Positions 27,535-34,876 of a stretch of 64,000 bases of DNA are shown here, one piece after another. The notes under the pieces are model-generated. The model had not been told where the DNA came from. It made no database searches and saw nothing but the letters and a program-made list of their open reading frames with translations. Numbering within the stretch: the first letter of the stretch is position 1; each line of letters begins with the position of its first letter. This DNA is from JALSRK01 sp964461995 (GTDB taxonomy: Bacteria > Acidobacteriota > Terriglobia > Bryobacterales > Bryobacteraceae): positions 25,875 to 89,874 of the forward strand of contig CAYWXL010000013.1 in the NCBI GenBank assembly GCA_964461995.1. Reading direction: 5' to 3'. Both the position numbers and the translations under genes were made by a program.

Positions 27535-27628
27535 CCCGCCTCCCACTTGAATCATACTCCACGGGGTGCAGTCCCCGAAAGAAATGGATCCCTGCGGTTC
27601 GGCGCGTCCGAGTGTGGAGACCGCGTTT

Positions 27629-28267
27629 TCACGGGGTGCGGCTGACGTAGAAGTCTACGTTTACTACAGGGGTGGTCTGAAGGCGGCGCGCGACTGTGCT
27701 GAAGGCGAGCAGAGAGCGGGCTTCCGAGAGAGTTCTCGCGGCGTTTGCCGTGACGGTGAGACGGTAGCGATCCGCCTGGTAGGAATAGCTGTAATCGATA
27801 TAACGGAGGTTACCCGCACGAGCCAGATCCACGAGTACGTCCCAGAAGCTCCGGCGGCGCAACCAAGGCCTCTTGACCAGAGCGTCTTGGCGCAGCTCAA
27901 GCGCGCCGCCGTGGGCGAAGTGCAGTACGATGATTCGGCAATGCTCTGGAGCAAAAGGGCGGTCGGGGTCGGGGTCGGGATAGCGGCGAAAGAGGGCGGC
28001 GAGTTCAGTATCGTCGGGTGAACAGCTCTCCCAGCGGTATCGTGAGGCCCCGGCCACAAGCGTCCCGCTCTCGAGCAGCCTCCGCACACGATCCGCATCT
28101 TTGCCGACCTGCGCAACGATCGCATCCATGAGTTCCTGAATCGGCATCTCACGGACCACGGCGGGCGTAATGCTGATCGCCCCGGCTTCGTCCGAGAGCA
28201 GCCTGACTCGAATTACCTTGGGCAGCGGCATGGCTTCGGGGAGGAAGGAAGTCTCTCCGTTCATCAT
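27629..28267 (-). CDS. Conserved-looking protein of unknown function
   Basis: A protein of about 212 residues from the ATG at 28267; an in-frame ATG at 28333 would add 22 residues and cannot be excluded. No domain is recognised. It contains charged strands and helices (VIRVRLLSDEAG, PIQELMDAIVAQVGKDADRVRRLLESG) and an acidic DPDPDRP loop. Its C-terminal half (LRYIDYSYSYQADRYRLTVTANAARTL) looks globular and soluble. The codon usage resembles the neighbours. It is divergent from the unknown gene at 28390, and the pair may share a control region of about 120 bases. Its charge pattern suggests a cytoplasmic protein. Confidence 0.5.
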   Translation of the reverse strand: MMNGETSFLPEAMPLPKVIRVRLLSDEAGAISITPAVVREMPIQELMDAIVAQVGKDADRVRRLLESGTLVAGASRYRWESCSPDDTELAALFRRYPDPDPDRPFAPEHCRIIVLHFAHGGALELRQDALVKRPWLRRRSFWDVLVDLARAGNLRYIDYSYSYQADRYRLTVTANAARTLSEARSLLAFSTVARRLQTTPVVNVDFYVSRTP

Positions 28268-28389
28268 ATCCGCAACCGTGCGGCAGGGAGGCCGGCTCCC
28301 GGAAGGGACCGGTGCGGCGGAGGCCAGCGGCATCGTACAATACTCGCCGTAGCCTCAGCTTTCGGTTGCCGCCGAGAGGGTCATGGACG

Positions 28390-28710
28390 ATGGTTACGAG
28401 CGCCGGCAACGACTCTACCGACGCCCTTCTTGAGAAAGTGCGCCGCGAGCTGCGCCGGTATCGTCACTTGGTGCTCGATTTCGGCGCCGAGCCGTCCGGC
28501 GATGGGGGAATCGACCTGGTGATCCGTTTCCGTGAACCTCCGCCCGGAGCCCACATCTACCGCGCGCCGTTGCATCCACGCGACGTCGCTTCCAGCCAGT
28601 TCTCGTGGAACTTGCAGCGCTACCTGTATGACTGCATGCACGACTATCTGGTGGAACTTTTCCTGTTCACTCCCCAGAGCCGGCAAGAGGGCGCACAGCA
28701 GGGTTCGTGA
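28390..28710 (+). CDS. Small protein of unknown function upstream of MidA-like methyltransferase
   Basis: A 106-residue soluble protein starting at the ATG at 28390; the frame is open further upstream but without protein character. The sequence alternates basic helix (LLEKVRRELRRYRHLVLDFG) with beta segments (IDLVIRFREPPPGAHIY). It ends in an aromatic helix (SWNLQRYLYDCMHDYLVELFLF). No family is recognised. Its TGA shares a base with the start of the methyltransferase gene (TGATG), so the two are translationally coupled. A partner or regulator of the methyltransferase is one possibility, but this is inference from position only. Confidence 0.55.
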   Translation: MVTSAGNDSTDALLEKVRRELRRYRHLVLDFGAEPSGDGGIDLVIRFREPPPGAHIYRAPLHPRDVASSQFSWNLQRYLYDCMHDYLVELFLFTPQSRQEGAQQGS

Positions 28711-29678
28711 TGACCCCGGCGGCTGAGATCCTTCGCGACGAGATTTCCAAGAGCGGACCTGTGCCGTTCAGCCGGTTCATGGAGATCGCGCTGTACGACC
28801 CCGCCCACGGCTACTACCGGCGAGGGCGGGATCCCTTCGGCAAGGACGGAGACTACTATACGGCCGCGCAGGTCCAACCGGTTTTCGGGCTGCTGGTCAG
28901 ACGCATCGTCGAGTCGTTATGGGAAGAGGAAGGGCGTCCCCAGACATGGCAGGTCATCGACCTAGGGGCGGGCCGTGAAGAGATGGGGGAGTTCTTTGGC
29001 GGCTTCGAATATACCGCGGTGGAAGTGGGCGACCCGTTTCCGGAAGCGGTTCGCGGGGTCGTGCTGGCCAACGAGTTCTTTGACGCTCTCCCAGTGGACG
29101 TTGCGGTGCGGTGCGACGACGGGTTTCGGCAACGAAGGGTCGGTTGGAAAGAGGGGCGGTTCGTTTGGGAGGAATGCGACGATCTGCCGGACGAAGCCCT
29201 GGCCTACCTGGAGAGATTCGCTCCGAAGGTTCCGCCCCGTACGGTGGTCGAAATCGGATTGGAATGGCTGCGGTGGATCGACCGCATAGGATTGCGGCTG
29301 GAGTCGGGGTACGTCCTCATTCTCGATTACGGCTACGACGCCGCCGAGCGGATCCGCTTCCCGGAGGGCACGTTGATGAGCTACCGGCGGCATATGGCCA
29401 TCGAAGATGTACTGGCGAATCCGGGCGGGCAGGACATCACCGCCCACGTTTGCTGGACGGCTCTTGAGAATCAGGCGCGGGAGCGCGGGCTGACAAGGAT
29501 TCGCCGCGAGACAATGAGCACCACACTGTTGCGCGCCGGCGAGACAGACGGGTTCGCAAGCGTTTTGGACGGGCTAGAAGAGCCGGAGCGCCGCCGTCGG
29601 CTGCTTCAAATCAAGACTCTCGTCGTCGGGATGGGGGAAACCTTCCAAACGTTGCTGCTCGCTTCGGGGCGGACATAA
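28710..29678 (+). CDS. SAM-dependent methyltransferase, MidA/NDUFAF7-like (COG1565)
   Basis: A 322-residue protein from the ATG at 28710 (a GTG sits directly before it). The N-terminal PVPFSRFMEIALYDPAHGYYRRG is the hallmark of the COG1565 family, which includes mitochondrial NDUFAF7 that methylates an arginine of a complex I subunit. The Rossmann core follows with VIDLGAGREEMG (glycine motif), GVVLANEFFDALPVDV and VLILDYGYDA. Bacterial members have undefined substrates, possibly the NuoD-type subunit or other proteins. It ends just before a strong hairpin at 29681. Confidence 0.85.
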   Translation: MTPAAEILRDEISKSGPVPFSRFMEIALYDPAHGYYRRGRDPFGKDGDYYTAAQVQPVFGLLVRRIVESLWEEEGRPQTWQVIDLGAGREEMGEFFGGFEYTAVEVGDPFPEAVRGVVLANEFFDALPVDVAVRCDDGFRQRRVGWKEGRFVWEECDDLPDEALAYLERFAPKVPPRTVVEIGLEWLRWIDRIGLRLESGYVLILDYGYDAAERIRFPEGTLMSYRRHMAIEDVLANPGGQDITAHVCWTALENQARERGLTRIRRETMSTTLLRAGETDGFASVLDGLEEPERRRRLLQIKTLVVGMGETFQTLLLASGRT

Positions 29679-29680
29679 AA

Positions 29681-29703
29681 GCGGCCCCGGAAGCCGGGGC
29701 CGC
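29681..29703 (-). terminator. Intrinsic terminator of the lysine-rich gene
   Basis: A perfect 10-bp stem GCGGCCCCGG / CCGGGGCCGC with an AAG loop lies between two convergent genes. On the minus strand it is followed directly by TTTT, as expected for a rho-independent terminator 37 bases after the histone-like gene. On the plus strand there is no immediate T-run, so it serves the methyltransferase gene less clearly. Confidence 0.85.
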
Positions 29704-29739
29704 GGGGACGAACCTTTGTTTGATCGGGCTGCGAGGGCG

Positions 29740-29979
29740 CTACTTCTTCTTCGCTGTGGCTTTCTTCTTCGTCGCTTTCTTGGTAGCCTTCTTGACGGCC
29801 TTCTTCACGGTCTTCTTGGCAGCCTTCTTCACCGTTTTCTTGGCGGCCTTCTTCGTGGCTTTCTTCGCAGCGGTCTTCTTAGCAGCCTTCTTCTTCGTCG
29901 CAGCGGCCTTCTTCACAGCCTTCTTCGCAGCGGCCTTCTTGGTGGCCTTCTTCGCAGCCTTCTTGGTTGCGTACTTCAT
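29740..29979 (-). CDS. Lysine/alanine-rich histone H1-like DNA-binding protein
   Basis: A 79-residue protein of which 38 residues are lysine, built from repeated pentapeptide-like units of the type KKAAK, KKATK and KKTVK. This resembles the C-terminal tail of eukaryotic histone H1 and bacterial H1-like proteins (Hc1/Hc2, AlgP). It should bind DNA or RNA non-specifically by charge and help compact the nucleoid. The start is the ATG at 29979 with AGGGAGA nine bases before it; longer open frames upstream lack this. It is flanked by a near-consensus promoter and a strong terminator, so it is monocistronic and probably highly expressed. The opposite-strand frame, rich in Phe and Ala, is a shadow. 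Confidence 0.85.
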   Translation of the reverse strand: MKYATKKAAKKATKKAAAKKAVKKAAATKKKAAKKTAAKKATKKAAKKTVKKAAKKTVKKAVKKATKKATKKKATAKKK

Positions 29980-30037
29980 CGATCGATTCTCCCTAGACAT
30001 CAAATTTGCGGCCTCAAGATGACCGCAGTGTGATTCA

Positions 30038-30066
30038 TATATAAGGTTGTTTGAAAGGAATGTCAA
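30038..30066 (-). promoter_or_regulatory. Strong sigma-70 promoter of the histone H1-like gene
   Basis: On the minus strand TTGACA (30066-30061) is followed after exactly 17 bases by TATATA (30043-30038). The predicted start of transcription is near 30031, which gives a leader of about 50 bases to the ATG at 29979. This is one of the best -35/-10 pairs I could read in the window. Confidence 0.85.
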
Positions 30067-30133
30067 GCAAAAAATGTCTCATCAGCAAGTCTGGTAGCAA
30101 TGACGGCTTCTTTCGTCACCCGAAACGTTTGCG

Positions 30134-30150
30134 TCTACAATTGTTGTAGA
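30134..30150. promoter_or_regulatory. Perfect inverted repeat upstream of rlpA (operator candidate)
   Basis: TCTACAA, then TTG, then TTGTAGA forms a perfect 7-bp inverted repeat 29 bases before the rlpA start. CTACA/TGTAG half-sites are used by BlaI/MecI-type repressors, which bind them with a two-base spacer; here the CTACA...TGTAG spacing is five bases, so the match is partial. The position is suitable for repression of rlpA transcription. Confidence 0.4.
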
Positions 30151-30178
30151 ACATTTCCGACCGTTCATGGAGTGGGCG

Positions 30179-30901
30179 ATGGCTTCTGACAGCGACATCC
30201 ATGCCGGGCGGCGGAAGTGGGTGGCGCTGTTCGCCGGCTGCGCGCTGTTGGCGGCGGCGACCGGTTGTCGCAAGCATCCTCCGCGCGTGGCTGTGCCGCC
30301 GCAGGTCGTATTGCCCGGAGAAGAAGTCGGTCTGGCAAGCTGGTACGGCCACCCCTACCACGGACGCCGCACCGCCAGCGGCGAGATTTACGATATGAAC
30401 CGGTACACCGCCGCGCACCGCACCCGGCCCTTCAACACCTGGGTGCGCGTACACAACCTGGAGAACGGAAAGTGGGTGGACGTTCGGATCAATGACCGAG
30501 GGCCCTTCGTAGATGGCCGGATCATCGATCTATCTCGCGCTGCGGCGCGGGCCATCGGCATCATAGGCCCGGGGACCGCGTGGGTACGGTTAGAGACCAT
30601 CCCTGGTCCCGGGAGTCTTCCGGCGCCCGCGGCTGAGGGGTCGAAGGCCACGGTGCGTTTCGGGGTCCAAGTCGGAGCCTTCCGGAACCGCGCGAATGCG
30701 GAGCGGTTGGCTCGCAAGATGAGGCGGCGGTACGGTGATGTCCGTATCGAACGAAGGGGAGGGGACCCTCCGGTGTGGCGGGTTGTCGTCGGCGGCTGGT
30801 CTACTGAAGAAGAAGCGCGATCCCGTGCGGCTGGTATGAAGGGCGTTGGGGGGGCGCCGTTCGTGGTTCGGCTGGACACGGATTCAGAGCCGGGAACGTA
30901 G
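30179..30901 (+). CDS. rlpA: RlpA-like septal-ring lipoprotein with SPOR domain
   Basis: A 240-residue predicted lipoprotein from the ATG at 30179, which has GGAG six bases upstream (an ATG at 30167 has none). The lipobox is in LLAAATGC. The double-psi beta-barrel domain has GLASWYGHPYHGRRTASGEIYD and the catalytic-type VRINDRGPFVDGRIIDLS. A C-terminal SPOR domain (about 160-232, VQVGAFRNRANAERLARKM) should bind denuded peptidoglycan at division sites. In other bacteria RlpA is a lytic transglycosylase acting on glycan strands without stem peptides. It is monocistronic and divergent from the histone-like gene. Confidence 0.9.
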   Translation: MASDSDIHAGRRKWVALFAGCALLAAATGCRKHPPRVAVPPQVVLPGEEVGLASWYGHPYHGRRTASGEIYDMNRYTAAHRTRPFNTWVRVHNLENGKWVDVRINDRGPFVDGRIIDLSRAAARAIGIIGPGTAWVRLETIPGPGSLPAPAAEGSKATVRFGVQVGAFRNRANAERLARKMRRRYGDVRIERRGGDPPVWRVVVGGWSTEEEARSRAAGMKGVGGAPFVVRLDTDSEPGT

Positions 30902-31281
30902 GGCGCCCGGGGCGATCCGCTTGCCGCAGGGTGCGCCGGGGATTGGGACTCGGAGCTTCCCATGTCTAAGGTTTTTCTCTAGCGGCCCACCCCCCGATTG
31001 CGGTGGAAGGGTCTAGAACCGATCCCCCACATGAGGCGTCGAGGACACCACATCAAAGGTTTGTAAGACAGTCTACTTGGGGTGTTCCCCTTAAGACAGA
31101 TCTCCTGTAGATTCCTTTCTAGAAAACTTCACTATGTTCCTTATCAGGTTGGAGACGACAGCGGCTGCAGCGGAAAGGGAGTTCCGCCGGCAGCGCTTCG
31201 CCGTCCCTGAAGCGAATCCTGGCGGCCGCTGGGCCGCCCGGCCGGGAACCACCTGATGCTCATTGTGAATGCGGGAGTTGC
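30902..31281. other. 380-base region before the sigma-54 activator; several hairpins, no gene supported
   Basis: No frame shows protein character. Structure is plentiful. There is a hairpin with GGGG/CCCC and outer GTCT/AGAC arms (31071-31097), the perfect palindrome TTTCTAGAAA (31116-31125), and the perfect 7-bp hairpin GGCGGCC / GGCCGCC (31221-31227 and 31232-31238) about 40 bases before the gene. A short T-run after 30970 may help end rlpA transcription. The elements would sit in the leader of the activator mRNA if its promoter is upstream of them. I found no -24/-12 sigma-54 promoter. Confidence 0.4.
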
Positions 31282-32319
31282 ATGATGGCGGCAGACGTTG
31301 ACAAGCGCAGTGCCCACCGCAGAATTGTGGGAGTCTCTGAAGCAATCCAGAAGACGATTCGGATGGTTCAGAAAGTCGGCCGAGGACGGTGGCCGGTTCT
31401 GTTGTTAGGCGAGACCGGCACGGGGAAGGAGGTGGTGGCCCGCGCCATTCATGACGTGCAACCGACGGGGCCCTTCGTGACGATCGACTGTTCTTCCCTG
31501 GTCGGGCCGCTGATGGAGACTGAGCTGTTCGGCCATGTGCGGGGCGCGTTCACCGGAGCGACGATGTCGAAGATCGGCCTGATTGAACGCGCCAACGGGG
31601 GCACGGCGTTCTTTGACGAGATCGGGGAGTTGTCCCTGGACTTGCAAGCCAAGCTCTTGCGGGTGCTTCAAGAGAAAGAGTTCCGTCCGGTCGGATCGGT
31701 GACGCCGAGGCGCTCGGACTTCCGGATCATCGCGGCCACGAACCGGGACCTTGCCAAAGAAGTCGAGCGAGGGAACTTTCGCCGCGATCTTTATTACCGT
31801 TTGAACGTGGTCTGTTTGAAGTTGGCGCCGCTTCGCGAGCGCAAAGACGACATTCCGCCGTTGGTGGAGCACTTTCTCCGGCAGTACGGGACCGGACACC
31901 GATTCACCAAGGAAGCCATGGACGCGCTGATGGAATATGACTGGCCTGGCAACGTCCGCGAGCTGGAGAACTGCGTGCAGCACATGGTCGCCATTCACAC
32001 CGGGCCGCTACTCCACGTTCACGATCTGCCTTCACCGATCCGGAACTTCCTGAACACGCGCCGCAAGCCGGCGGTTTCGGTGGCGGTTGGAGCCGGGGGC
32101 TCTCTCACCCAAGGGCGCGGGTTCCCGGATCCAGTCTTTCCGCCCAGTCCATCCGCGCCCGGCGATCCGCCTGTCTTGCCGTTGGAGGAAGTCGAGAGGC
32201 GCGCCATCTTGCAGGCCTTGCAATACACGAAGGGGGACCGCGCCGTGGCCGCCAGCCTTTTGGGCATCGGGAGGACCACTTTGTACCGGAAGCTGAAGGA
32301 GTACTGCGTAGCCAGTTGA
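31282..32319 (+). CDS. Sigma-54-dependent transcriptional activator without receiver domain
   Basis: A 345-residue bacterial enhancer-binding protein. It has only a short N-terminus, so no sensory domain is covalently attached. The AAA+ domain shows Walker A GETGTGKE (43-50), the sigma-54-contacting loop GAFTGA (88-93), Walker B GGTAFFDEIG (106-115) and the conserved YYRLNV and RERKDDIPPLVEHFL. After a proline-rich linker (about 262-300) comes a Fis-type helix-turn-helix (DRAVAASLLGIGRTTLYRKL). It would activate RNA polymerase-sigma-54 promoters from upstream sites. Because it lacks an input domain, activity may be set by a partner; the next gene, a receiver-containing protein, is an obvious candidate. 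Starts at ATG 31282 or 31285. Confidence 0.9.
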   Translation: MMAADVDKRSAHRRIVGVSEAIQKTIRMVQKVGRGRWPVLLLGETGTGKEVVARAIHDVQPTGPFVTIDCSSLVGPLMETELFGHVRGAFTGATMSKIGLIERANGGTAFFDEIGELSLDLQAKLLRVLQEKEFRPVGSVTPRRSDFRIIAATNRDLAKEVERGNFRRDLYYRLNVVCLKLAPLRERKDDIPPLVEHFLRQYGTGHRFTKEAMDALMEYDWPGNVRELENCVQHMVAIHTGPLLHVHDLPSPIRNFLNTRRKPAVSVAVGAGGSLTQGRGFPDPVFPPSPSAPGDPPVLPLEEVERRAILQALQYTKGDRAVAASLLGIGRTTLYRKLKEYCVAS

Positions 32320-32406
32320 GGCGCCAGTTTCGGCGAGATTAGTTGCTCTGCGAGGCTACCAGTTTTCAGAGGGCGGCAAGCCTTCTGACGGAAGAGAGCG
32401 AAGCCG

Positions 32407-33333
32407 ATGAACCCACGGTCGATCCACGTATTGCTCCTGGCTGACGATCCGGACGAGATTCAACTCGTCGAGGAGGCTTTCGAGGAGCTGCGGGAAGTGC
32501 AGTTCACGCGCCCGTGGCTGGCTGCCGGGGAGTTCGAGGTGGCCGAGTCTGCGGAGGAGGCGCTGGAGATGCTGGCCGGAGGCAGGTACGATGCTTTGGT
32601 CGCCGACCTGGCGATTCTCGGCGGGAGCGGGAGCGCCTTTTTGCGCCGGGTGAACGAGAAGCTGCCCGAGCTGCCGGTGCTGTTCCTGGTGGCACACGAG
32701 GAGGAGATGGAAGGCTTTTCGCTTCTGCGGCAGGGGGCGCAGGACTGCCTGTTGAAATCCGAACTCGACTGCCTTCCCTTGGCACGGGCCCTCCAAGCCT
32801 CAATCGAACGCTCCAGGACCCGTGCGGCGCTCCGCAGCGTTTCTCTGATCGACGAACTGACAGGTTTGTATTCGCGGCGCGGTTTCCTCGAGCTCTCCGA
32901 GCGTTTCTTGAGTGTGGCCGAATGGGCCTCTGCTCCGATGCTGCTGCACTTGTTTGCGCTGGAGAGAGCAGGGGGGGCTGATCCTTTGTCTGCCCATTTC
33001 GACCGGGACCTGGCGTTGATTCTTCTCGCGGAGGCGTTGCGGGAGCGCGCCTCGGGGCCGGAGATTGCGGGGAGGGTCTCGAACTCCGAGGTCGCCGTGC
33101 TGAGCGCCGGGGACGGGAGCGGTTTCGCCGCCGATGATGTAGCGGCGGACGTGGCCCGAAAAATCTCGAGGGAGGAAGGAGCCGGCGATGAGGTCGCCCA
33201 CTCCGGCGCCGGATTGACAATACGCACGGCTACGATCGACGCCGTTCCGGGGACGGCCCCGGCCGAGCTGCTCTCCGCCGCCCGGGCGGCACTGTGCGAG
33301 AATAGGCGGGCGAGGTCCACGGCCTGCCGATGA
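32407..33333 (+). CDS. Response regulator with degenerate GGDEF domain
   Basis: A 308-residue protein. A receiver domain (about 5-130) has the acidic pair Asp13-Asp14, phospho-acceptor Asp67 in LVADLAIL and Lys117 in CLLKSEL. It is followed by a GGDEF-like domain (about 143-300) that begins with the canonical DELTGLYSRRGFLEL (149-163). At the catalytic signature, however, the sequence reads RVSNSEVAVL (about 223-232) where RxGGDEFxxL is expected. The domain therefore should not make cyclic di-GMP; it could bind nucleotide, act as a dimer interface or be a decaying cyclase. It lies 87 bases after the sigma-54 activator and probably in the same operon. Confidence 0.8.
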   Translation: MNPRSIHVLLLADDPDEIQLVEEAFEELREVQFTRPWLAAGEFEVAESAEEALEMLAGGRYDALVADLAILGGSGSAFLRRVNEKLPELPVLFLVAHEEEMEGFSLLRQGAQDCLLKSELDCLPLARALQASIERSRTRAALRSVSLIDELTGLYSRRGFLELSERFLSVAEWASAPMLLHLFALERAGGADPLSAHFDRDLALILLAEALRERASGPEIAGRVSNSEVAVLSAGDGSGFAADDVAADVARKISREEGAGDEVAHSGAGLTIRTATIDAVPGTAPAELLSAARAALCENRRARSTACR

Positions 33334-33363
33334 GAGTCCGAGCGGCGCTGGGCCCCGGGAGGA

Positions 33364-34407
33364 GTGTTGGATCGGCCGTTGCGGCTTGCACTCGACGCGA
33401 CTTACGCGGTAGGAACGGAACTCAGCGGCATCGGAGTCTTCTCCCGCGAACTGATTAGCGCGCTGGCGGAGGTACTTCCCGAAGAGACTCTGGTGCTGGC
33501 TTTCCGGCCTCATCGGTTTCTCCGATCCTTTACCTGGCGGACTCCGCCCAATAGCCGGCGGCGGCTGCTGTTGGAAGGGCGTCCGCTGGCGGGGGTGCGG
33601 CTCTTCCATGGCCTGAACCAGCGGCTGCCCGCAGCCCGGTACCCGCACACGGTGAGCACATTCCACGACTTGTTCGTGCTCACGGGTGAATATTCCACGC
33701 CGGAGTTCCGCGCGCGTTTCGCGCGCCAGGCCCGCGATGCTGCGGAGCGTTCTGAGAGGATCATAGCGGTTTCCCGGTTCACCGCCCGCCAGGTGCGGGA
33801 TCTGCTCGGGGTCGAGGAGGCCCGGCTCCGGGTGGTGCCTCACGGCGTGCATCTTCCGGCGGAGATTCCACGGCGGCGCCGGCCGGTGGCGCTTCACGTG
33901 GGAGCGATTCAAGCCCGCAAGAACCTCGTCCGGCTCGTCCGGGCGTTCCGATCCATGCCGCCAGAGTGGCGGCTCGTGTTGGCCGGCGGCAAAGGCTACG
34001 GCGCCGAAGAGGTGATGGAGGCGATCGACTCGAGCCCGGTGCGGGAGCGCATCGAAGTATCTGGTTATGTCGATCGGAAGACGCTTGCCGAGCTTTACGC
34101 GACGGCGGGTCTGCTGGCGTTTCCATCACTGGACGAAGGCTTCGGCATCCCGGTGCTCGAGGCCATGGCCTGGGGACTGCCCGTGGTGACGTCGAATCGC
34201 TCTGCCTTGCCGGAGGTGGGAGGTGAGGCGGTCTGGTACGTGGACCCGCTCAATGAAGATGAACTGGCTGAGGCGCTGAGGCGGCTGGCGACAGACGCGG
34301 AATTGCGGGACAAGCTTTCGCGGTTGGGGCGGGAACGCGCTGCGAAATTCCGGTGGGAGGATTCCGCGCGCGGGGTAGCCACCGTCTACGAAGAGGTCGC
34401 GGGCTAG
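33364..34407 (+). CDS. Glycosyltransferase family 4
   Basis: A GT-B fold transferase of up to 347 residues. The N-terminal domain begins LRLALDATYAVGTELSGIG, typical of mannosyl/rhamnosyl GT4 enzymes. The donor domain has ALHVGAIQARKNLVRLVRAF and the retaining signature DEGFGIPVLEAMAWGLPVV, with the two catalytic-pocket Glu residues seven apart. The start is uncertain: GTG 33364 overlaps the best ribosome-binding sequence GGGAGGAG, TTG 33367 is close behind it and TTG 33379 is better spaced. It lies 30 bases after the response regulator gene. Its 3' end overlaps the convergent gene at 34404 by four bases. Confidence 0.82.
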   Translation: MLDRPLRLALDATYAVGTELSGIGVFSRELISALAEVLPEETLVLAFRPHRFLRSFTWRTPPNSRRRLLLEGRPLAGVRLFHGLNQRLPAARYPHTVSTFHDLFVLTGEYSTPEFRARFARQARDAAERSERIIAVSRFTARQVRDLLGVEEARLRVVPHGVHLPAEIPRRRRPVALHVGAIQARKNLVRLVRAFRSMPPEWRLVLAGGKGYGAEEVMEAIDSSPVRERIEVSGYVDRKTLAELYATAGLLAFPSLDEGFGIPVLEAMAWGLPVVTSNRSALPEVGGEAVWYVDPLNEDELAEALRRLATDAELRDKLSRLGRERAAKFRWEDSARGVATVYEEVAG

Positions 34408-34715
34408 TCGTCCTCGATGGCGATCTTCAGGGCCCGCAAGAACTTCTCGTCCTGGGAAGTCCACCGAATGCGGCCGGGGGTCGTCGAAGAAAGAGAAGAA
34501 CCTTCCTGTTCAGCGTCGCATTCGTGATCTTCGACGTCCGGGTCATCGTCGGCCGAACGTTTGTTAAAGCCGATCGTGGCTTCCAGGACGAGGAAGACGT
34601 CATAACCGGCGCGTTTGATCTCGCCGATCGCACTGGCAATGCGTTCAGAGTCCGACAAGGACTCGTTGATCGCGTTACCGAGTTCCTCCATCAGTTCTTT
34701 CAGTCGCTCGTCCAC
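34404..34715 (-). CDS. Small acidic protein of unknown function
   Basis: A 103-residue acidic protein beginning at GTG 34715, preceded by AGGGGG. Its N-terminal half is helical (LKELMEELGNAINESLSDSERI), then IGEIKRAGYDVFLVLEATIGF. A disordered Asp/Glu-rich loop (DDDPDVEDHECD) leads to a C-terminal segment ending RWTSQDEKFLRALKIAIEDD. I recognise no family. It overlaps the end of the glycosyltransferase gene by four bases in convergent orientation. A 161-base gap without recognisable features separates it from the TPR gene to the right. Confidence 0.55.
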   Translation of the reverse strand: MDERLKELMEELGNAINESLSDSERIASAIGEIKRAGYDVFLVLEATIGFNKRSADDDPDVEDHECDAEQEGSSLSSTTPGRIRWTSQDEKFLRALKIAIEDD

Positions 34716-34876
34716 CTCAGCCCCCTTCTGTGAGCCAATTCCAGGATAGCACCGCGGCGCTGCCTCGGGAATAGGACCGCCACGGCAATTCCAGCCGCCA
34801 GGGCGAAACGGCGTTTATCGTTTGCGACTTCTGTGGATGCATCTGTCTCTCTCATCGGACGTCACCGGCTGCTCCT

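Noticed and set aside
29720..30022. Phe/Ala-rich hydrophobic frame that could look like a membrane protein
   Set aside because: It is the complement of the lysine-codon repeats of the histone H1-like gene, which has a promoter, a ribosome-binding site and a terminator on the minus strand.
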